A stretch of 64,000 nt of DNA from CAZGSD01 sp964528305 (GTDB lineage: Bacteria; Patescibacteriota; Gracilibacteria; UBA1369), in the NCBI GenBank assembly GCA_964528305.1, contig CAZGSD010000002.1:1-64000 (forward strand). Reading direction: 5' to 3'. The notes beneath the pieces were generated by a model. The model did not search any database and was not told where the DNA came from. It saw nothing but the letters and a program-made list of their open reading frames with translations. Each line of letters starts with the position of its first letter. The stretch's first letter is position 1. Position numbers and translations under genes: made by a program. This document shows, one piece after another, positions 59,301-64,000 of this stretch.

Positions 59301-60932
59301 TCACATCGGACAGCGCAGCAAGTATTTCATCTTACTGCCAGAATTCACAAATACACTACCCATCGCTACCACCTGGGCAGCTTTTTCTTCTGTCATTTTG
59401 TGAGTTTCTTTCAAAAACTCTTTCGCCGCAGTCACAGCCGCTTGCGCCCCCTCAGCCAGAGCTTTTTCATTACCACCGGGCTGAAAAACCTTCTCCACCA
59501 CTATATAGTAAGCATCCTGAGCCACAGTACGGCATTTCAAACCATGTTTACTATCCAGCACACCAGCCCTGTCAGCCTGTTGAAATTCCGCCGCTTGTTT
59601 TTTGTCTGGCACCAAGCTTTCTATTTTAGCCGCAACATCAGCTTCATTCTGCACCATTTCCCCAAATTTACGGCCATATTCCTGCAATTGCTGTGGTGTC
59701 GGTTTTTTACCAAATTCTTTCTCATACCAGGAAGTCAAATGCGTACCTAACCAAGTAGAACTCAAATAATTAGACCCCTTACGCATCAAATCAGTCGTAC
59801 CATCATAAATCCGCGAAGTCACCGATTCATCCAGCTTCACATCCGGATCATTGGCCATTTCCGTAGCCACCACGCTGCTGAAAGAAATAGGCGGATTATA
59901 TTTGGCATAGGAAAGTTTTAATTTTTCCAAATTGCCATATTTTTTACAAAAAATATCCATGGCGGCAAAAGCCTCCCGGGCAGGCATTTTTGTACCTTCT
60001 ATAGTCACCTTACCAGCCTTAACCGCCGCTTCATATTGAGCCAGCAGTTCCATAAAACTGTTTTCTCCCATCATCACAAAAGCTTTGGCCAGGGTATCAC
60101 CACCAGCTTCATCCGTTTTAAAAACTTCAGCCAAAAATTTACTTTTCCCCGCCGTTGGTTTTCCAGCTCCAGTTACATAGTCAATAATAGTTTCCCCACT
60201 GAGCAAATACCACAATTTATTAACCATCCAGCCACCACCGAGTATTTTAACACCAGTCCACAATTTTTCTCTAATTCCTTTCACAGTTTCATTTTCATGA
60301 GTCAGAAGCATCACGGCTCCAAACAGTGCCGCACCAGCAGTTAAAAGTTTTGTACTACCAGGTAATTTATCCCAATGCTCCCGCCCCTTACCCAGCATCT
60401 CCTGTATAGCTCCTGTCACATCCTCAGTAGGGGATTTCTTCCCTTCCAATTGGGATTGCATAGCCTGCTTGGTGCTAGCCTCCACCTGCATCAGCCGCCA
60501 GCTGTGTTGACGGATTAGATTGAAATACCCCCAAGCCTGCAACACCCTGGCTGCATCAGAAGGAGGCATATTAGTGGGAGCGGTTTTCAGATTCTCCAGA
60601 CGCCCGGTCACCACACTTTCATCCTTTTCCCGCATCAAATCAGCATGTGATAGAGCAAAATTGTGATTGGGATATCTATTCAAAATAGCCCTAGCTTGTT
60701 CAAACTTCTGTTTCAAATCCTGTTCTGTAGCCGTGCGCCCCTCAGCCATGAATCTTGTAGCTAACTCCAGTGTAAAAGTATTCTCCCAGTTATCAGAATT
60801 AACCCCATTTTTATTCAAAAACAGCCTCAATCTATGGTCATTGATGGTTTGCTGTTCCGGCACCACTTCCGTACCCTTTTGATCGCTGGCACGCAGGGCT
60901 TCTATGCTGATTGGAGAAACATCTGTCCCCAT
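59301..60932 (-). CDS. Large protein of unknown function, 1
   Basis: About 543 residues from the ATG at 60932. The frame opens earlier at a TTG (60989), but that region is a terminator hairpin and promoter, so the later start is right. The protein is mostly helical and charged, with hydrophobic patches in the middle (TKLLTAGAALFGAVMLL; VKILGGGWMVNKLWYLL) that may be two membrane helices. No family recognised. It follows another large unknown gene on the same strand and may share its function. Confidence 0.65.
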   Translation of the reverse strand: MGTDVSPISIEALRASDQKGTEVVPEQQTINDHRLRLFLNKNGVNSDNWENTFTLELATRFMAEGRTATEQDLKQKFEQARAILNRYPNHNFALSHADLMREKDESVVTGRLENLKTAPTNMPPSDAARVLQAWGYFNLIRQHSWRLMQVEASTKQAMQSQLEGKKSPTEDVTGAIQEMLGKGREHWDKLPGSTKLLTAGAALFGAVMLLTHENETVKGIREKLWTGVKILGGGWMVNKLWYLLSGETIIDYVTGAGKPTAGKSKFLAEVFKTDEAGGDTLAKAFVMMGENSFMELLAQYEAAVKAGKVTIEGTKMPAREAFAAMDIFCKKYGNLEKLKLSYAKYNPPISFSSVVATEMANDPDVKLDESVTSRIYDGTTDLMRKGSNYLSSTWLGTHLTSWYEKEFGKKPTPQQLQEYGRKFGEMVQNEADVAAKIESLVPDKKQAAEFQQADRAGVLDSKHGLKCRTVAQDAYYIVVEKVFQPGGNEKALAEGAQAAVTAAKEFLKETHKMTEEKAAQVVAMGSVFVNSGSKMKYLLRCPM

Positions 60933-60960
60933 ATTGGTCCAAATATACGTAAATCCCACT

Positions 60961-60989
60961 ATTATAGCACAAAAAAAGGCCTTATCCAA
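60961..60989 (-). promoter_or_regulatory. Promoter overlapping a terminator
   Basis: On the minus strand TTGGAT (60989-60984) and TATAAT (60966-60961) are 17 bases apart. The -35 lies in the loop of the terminator of the preceding gene. Confidence 0.65.
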
Positions 60990-61008
60990 GGAGGAGAAGG
61001 CCTTTTTT
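60972..61008 (-). terminator. Terminator of the 862-residue protein gene
   Basis: AAAAAAGGCCTT (60972-60983) pairs perfectly with AAGGCCTTTTTT (60997-61008), giving T-rich tails on both strands. It is 14 bases after the stop of the upstream gene. Confidence 0.87.
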
Positions 61009-61021
61009 ATCAGTAAATCAA

Positions 61022-63610
61022 TTATTTTCTAGTCTGAGAAAAAGAGGTTTTAACATTTCGCGCCATCAATACCGGTTCACCGTACTCCATAGTCTTTTCT
61101 CCATTTCTAGCATACCAGAGAGCCCAGTTCAGCTGATCAGCAATGTATTTGGCTTGTACAGCATCCTGTTTCGCCTGCTCTTCAGTGATATGCAAACTTC
61201 CGGGAGTATACTTGCCGGTTGGACCAACTCTTCTTTGAATTGCCTCCAAATCAGCTCTCATTTTAGCCAAATCGAGCGTGTAAGGGTGGTACATAGCGAC
61301 AGAATCGCGACCATGTCTATCAATTACTTCATGATATTTATATTTCACGGTAACCTTGGTAGTTTTGGCACCCAATAAAATTTTCAAATTGGTAATTCTA
61401 CCTATGGCAAGTTTCACATCCACATCAGCGCTAGCAATATATTTAGGGGCAATTTCAGCAGTACGTTTCTTTTCCAACATTGTTAGAGCTTCTTCCATAC
61501 GCTTATAAACATCGTTCAAAGCCTCTAAATCTGTATCATCACGCATGGTATGCAAAATACCATTGATAATATCAACTCTGCGTAACAGCAAATCTTTCAT
61601 TTCCACAGTCAAAGCCTTGTAATCACCTTTATGCAGACCAGTAAGTCTTTGTTTATAAGAAGCCAAATTATGCATGGCTTTTTTCAGAGCAATATCCTTG
61701 TCAGCCTGAGTCAACAGTCTCGGACCGGCCACCTCTTCTGCTGGTTTCTTTTCTTCAACATGAGTAGTAGCAGGCGCCTGTTTGGCCTTACCTACATTGA
61801 TAATAGGAGTGATTCTAACGGCCGGTTTAGCCACAGGCTCAGCTTTTTTACCAACACTGATAATCGGCACACCAGTTATAGGAGCTTTTGTGGCCTTCAT
61901 TTCCGCTGGAGCAGGCGCATTGTCAGCATGAACACGCTCATATATCGGATTTTCCATGGGCACAACTTTAGTAGCCACAGGCTCCATGGCATCCTCTTCA
62001 GCATTATTTGAGTTATTTAACTTCTCGCCAGTCAGAACTGCACCAACTGTCAGCACGCCAGCCAAAGCTTTTATAACACGAGATTTGTTTCTTTTAGCAT
62101 TTACTGAACTAGAGGCAGCTCCCGTCGCTGCCTCCTCAGATGGAGTCACAACATTTAATTGATTTGGCGCAGCAGATTGGGTGCTGGGAGCTATTGTTAT
62201 TGCTTCACGGCTGGAGACGGGTTTAACGTTTCCTCCGCGACCAAACACAGCTTCCTTGGCTTTCAACCACCAAGAAGCTCCAGTAGCAGCTTGTACTACA
62301 ATTCCATGCTCATCACGAATCTCAACCTGTCCATGTACCAACGAGTCAATATTAGCCCGATAACTGGGGTCAGCTTCAATTTTCGCACACTCGTCTTCAT
62401 AAGCTTTTCTTCTAGCTTCAATCAATCTACTGTGAACTGCCATAACTTTGGCATACAAAGGCGAGTTGGATTCATGTAAAGCCTTATACACAAAATCAAC
62501 AACTTCTATTTCCGACGGAGTATCCCCCCATTTGTCCAAATCAGACCAATCCTGAACACTACCAGTCTCCAAAACCTCCCGTAAAGCCAAATAAGGTAAT
62601 CCATCTAAATCCATCTCCATTTTGCGTCTTGCTTTCAGCAAATCCAAAGATTTTTGTTGCACAGCCATACGGTAGAGTCCAGCACGTGGAAACAAAGCAC
62701 TTTCCACTCTACTCATCAATCCAGGACGGATGGATTCTGATTCATCTACATATCCAACTTTACTTACTTCGTCGTTAGATCTGTCACTAAAGTGGGCTAA
62801 AGCACTTTTACAATGCTGAATTATAAAACCCAATTTATTCACACGAACAACATTTTTGGCTGGAATACGCCCCGCAGTATCTTTAGTCAAATCTGGAGCA
62901 GCCAGTTTTGGAGCAGTAGAGGGACTCAAAGTGAAGTCTACCTTGGTGGTAACCGGCCTCACTAGCTCGACAGAAATAACATCTGCGTCATCAACTTCTG
63001 GAGCCTCTGGCCCATGGTCAATATCAGGCAAAACCTTGAGAGTGTCCACCTCCACTGGGGCAGTAGTCACAGTCGGCGCCGCACTCATTCTATCTCTACC
63101 TCTATCTTCAAAATCTTTATAAGCCGCGGCTATTACATTTACAGTTTTCTTTTCCTCATTATTAGCCAGCGCATCTCTCAACTCTTTACGAGCACGCAAA
63201 ATTTCTTCCACAACACCATAGGACATCTCTCCACCATCTTTATAACCTTCATACACCTCATCCATTAAAGGCGGTAGGGGAGATTGTATGGAAGCTTTTA
63301 CAGCATGGTTTTTACGAGCCTTTTCGACTACATCAGTTAATGTACCGACCGACCAAGCAGCAGAACGTTTAAAATCAGGTTTTGCGGCCACCTTCACTTG
63401 CCCAGCAATTTTAGGTACCTCAAAAGGAGGCTCGCCAAGTCCTTTTAGAGTTGACTGCCTAGCATTAGTACGCTCCCCCGCTGCCAAAACAGCAGCAACC
63501 TCAGTAGCATGAGGGATACCATCCCACCCCGCGTTGATAGCTTTCAAATCGGGTGGAGTGCGTGGTCTACCAGAAGACGCCGGTCCGTTATTTAATCCAT
63601 TATTAGTCAT
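61022..63610 (-). CDS. Large protein of unknown function, 2
   Basis: An 862-residue protein. Residues 1-250 and 470-600 are low in hydrophobics, with Pro/Ala/Lys-rich linkers and imitation repeats (PIISVGKKAEPVAKPA and PIINVGKAKQAPATT). One membrane helix is likely at about 518-530 (KALAGVLTVGAVLTG). The remaining parts are charged helices, including a C-terminal domain (about 640-862) with LHKGDYKALTVEMKDLLLRR. No family recognised. The ATG at 63610 is preceded by TTGACT-16-TAAGAA at 63696-63669 (minus strand). It may be an envelope-spanning protein, which is inference. Confidence 0.65.
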   Translation of the reverse strand: MTNNGLNNGPASSGRPRTPPDLKAINAGWDGIPHATEVAAVLAAGERTNARQSTLKGLGEPPFEVPKIAGQVKVAAKPDFKRSAAWSVGTLTDVVEKARKNHAVKASIQSPLPPLMDEVYEGYKDGGEMSYGVVEEILRARKELRDALANNEEKKTVNVIAAAYKDFEDRGRDRMSAAPTVTTAPVEVDTLKVLPDIDHGPEAPEVDDADVISVELVRPVTTKVDFTLSPSTAPKLAAPDLTKDTAGRIPAKNVVRVNKLGFIIQHCKSALAHFSDRSNDEVSKVGYVDESESIRPGLMSRVESALFPRAGLYRMAVQQKSLDLLKARRKMEMDLDGLPYLALREVLETGSVQDWSDLDKWGDTPSEIEVVDFVYKALHESNSPLYAKVMAVHSRLIEARRKAYEDECAKIEADPSYRANIDSLVHGQVEIRDEHGIVVQAATGASWWLKAKEAVFGRGGNVKPVSSREAITIAPSTQSAAPNQLNVVTPSEEAATGAASSSVNAKRNKSRVIKALAGVLTVGAVLTGEKLNNSNNAEEDAMEPVATKVVPMENPIYERVHADNAPAPAEMKATKAPITGVPIISVGKKAEPVAKPAVRITPIINVGKAKQAPATTHVEEKKPAEEVAGPRLLTQADKDIALKKAMHNLASYKQRLTGLHKGDYKALTVEMKDLLLRRVDIINGILHTMRDDTDLEALNDVYKRMEEALTMLEKKRTAEIAPKYIASADVDVKLAIGRITNLKILLGAKTTKVTVKYKYHEVIDRHGRDSVAMYHPYTLDLAKMRADLEAIQRRVGPTGKYTPGSLHITEEQAKQDAVQAKYIADQLNWALWYARNGEKTMEYGEPVLMARNVKTSFSQTRK

Positions 63611-63759
63611 AGTGCAAAAACAGATAATTTATACTCTCCCTTGAGAATATACCCCAAAAGAGACTGCATTCTTACATTAAATACAATAAAAGTCAAGCGC
63701 GTCAATGCGCATCATGGACAAAAGTTTGATAAAAACTAACTGTGCCCAGGCATAACAAG

Positions 63760-64000
63760 TTATTTCGCCCGCAGCGCCGCATCTATATCGCGCGCCCGCC
63801 CCAGCATTTCTTCATAAAAATCATCCACTTCTTTCACTATCAACTCATTCAAACCAGGTATTTGCGGCACCATAATACTCAAAATATCGATTATATCCAA
63901 ATCCTGCCGCTCATCACGCATTTGCTGCAGGGCAAACAAATCTCCCTCACTTAAGCTGGTCACAATCAGAGACATCAACCTCTCCCGAAAACTCAGCTCC
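63760..64000 (-). CDS. Partial unknown gene at the right edge
   Basis: The minus-strand frame ends at 63760 and runs off the right edge. The 79 visible residues, ELSFRERLMSLIVTSLSEGD followed by an acidic helical region with PGLNELIVKEVDDFYEEML, are the C-terminal part of a longer protein; the Met at 63975 is probably internal. No family recognised. Confidence 0.55.
   Translation of the reverse strand, partial: ELSFRERLMSLIVTSLSEGDLFALQQMRDERQDLDIIDILSIMVPQIPGLNELIVKEVDDFYEEMLGRARDIDAALRAK

Noticed and set aside
60933..60989. Extended N-terminus of the 543-residue protein from TTG at 60989
   Set aside because: This stretch contains a terminator stem and a promoter with TATAAT, so it is not coding.

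Overview
The window looks like part of a small-genome member of the Candidate Phyla Radiation (Patescibacteria). I infer this from the mix of single-copy core genes with several proteins I could not place in a known family, the tandem VirB2/TrbC-like pilin proteins fused to PKD repeats, SLH and FlgD-like surface proteins, a tRNA group I intron, and little use of Shine-Dalgarno sites. No rRNA is present to fix the lineage. TGA acts as a stop throughout, which excludes the Gracilibacteria-type recoded code. A run of 100 N at 53481-53580 marks a scaffold join, so this is an assembled draft.

Layout. 1-4.3 kb: start of topA, a divergent M3 oligopeptidase, DoxX and SLH proteins, and a YjjX-type NTPase. 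4.2-8.6 kb: two unusual minus-strand proteins (one barrel-like, one with carbonic-anhydrase-like zinc motifs) divergent from a SulP anion transporter. 8.6-12 kb: minus-strand genes for a cation exchanger, VOC protein, DUF4256 protein, MsrB and a transglutaminase-like protein. 12-13.6 kb: a BRO-N protein, then a tRNA-Ile(CAU) split by a 392-nt group I intron, then a foldback repeat. 13.6-20.9 kb: lipoprotein, HD hydrolase, pyrophosphatase, nucleoside phosphorylase, a divergent protein kinase translationally coupled to an unknown partner, and QueD. 21-24.7 kb: S20, a large S-layer-type protein and a YtxH protein. 24.8-28 kb: folD, tmk-like and dut genes, then a DUF1385 membrane protein. 28.3-31.8 kb: secE-nusG-(unknown)-rplK-(unknown)-rplA. 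31.9-41.3 kb: four surface/pilin-like genes on one strand, two with many PKD domains. 42.5-51.4 kb: an ion-transporter-superfamily permease followed by a complete atpI-B-E-F-H-A-G-D-C operon. 51.5-59.1 kb: a GC-rich disordered protein gene, gpmI (interrupted by the N run), nth, an M23 endopeptidase, rpmA and a secreted metalloprotease. 59.1-64 kb: a candidate small RNA and two very large proteins without recognisable family, then a gene running off the end.

How it fits together. Energy metabolism is represented by the F-type ATP synthase. Its c subunit carries a two-carboxylate, Na+-type ion site, and the permease gene upstream belongs to the same superfamily as Na+/H+ antiporters, so a sodium-coupled system is plausible. 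The envelope is represented by SLH proteins, a FlgD-repeat surface protein, the pilin/PKD locus, an M23 peptidase and a secreted zinc protease. Nucleotide maintenance is represented by dut, tmk, folD, YjjX, the nucleoside phosphorylase, HD hydrolase and pyrophosphatase. Six tRNA genes (Pro-GGG, Leu-CAG, Ile-CAU, Trp-CCA, Gln-TTG, His-GTG) all encode their own CCA end.

Intergenic spaces are short. Several hold long perfect inverted repeats of 13-31 bp per arm, mostly just after stop codons. Two of them share a conserved core while their outer arms differ but still pair, so they look like members of one structured repeat family.
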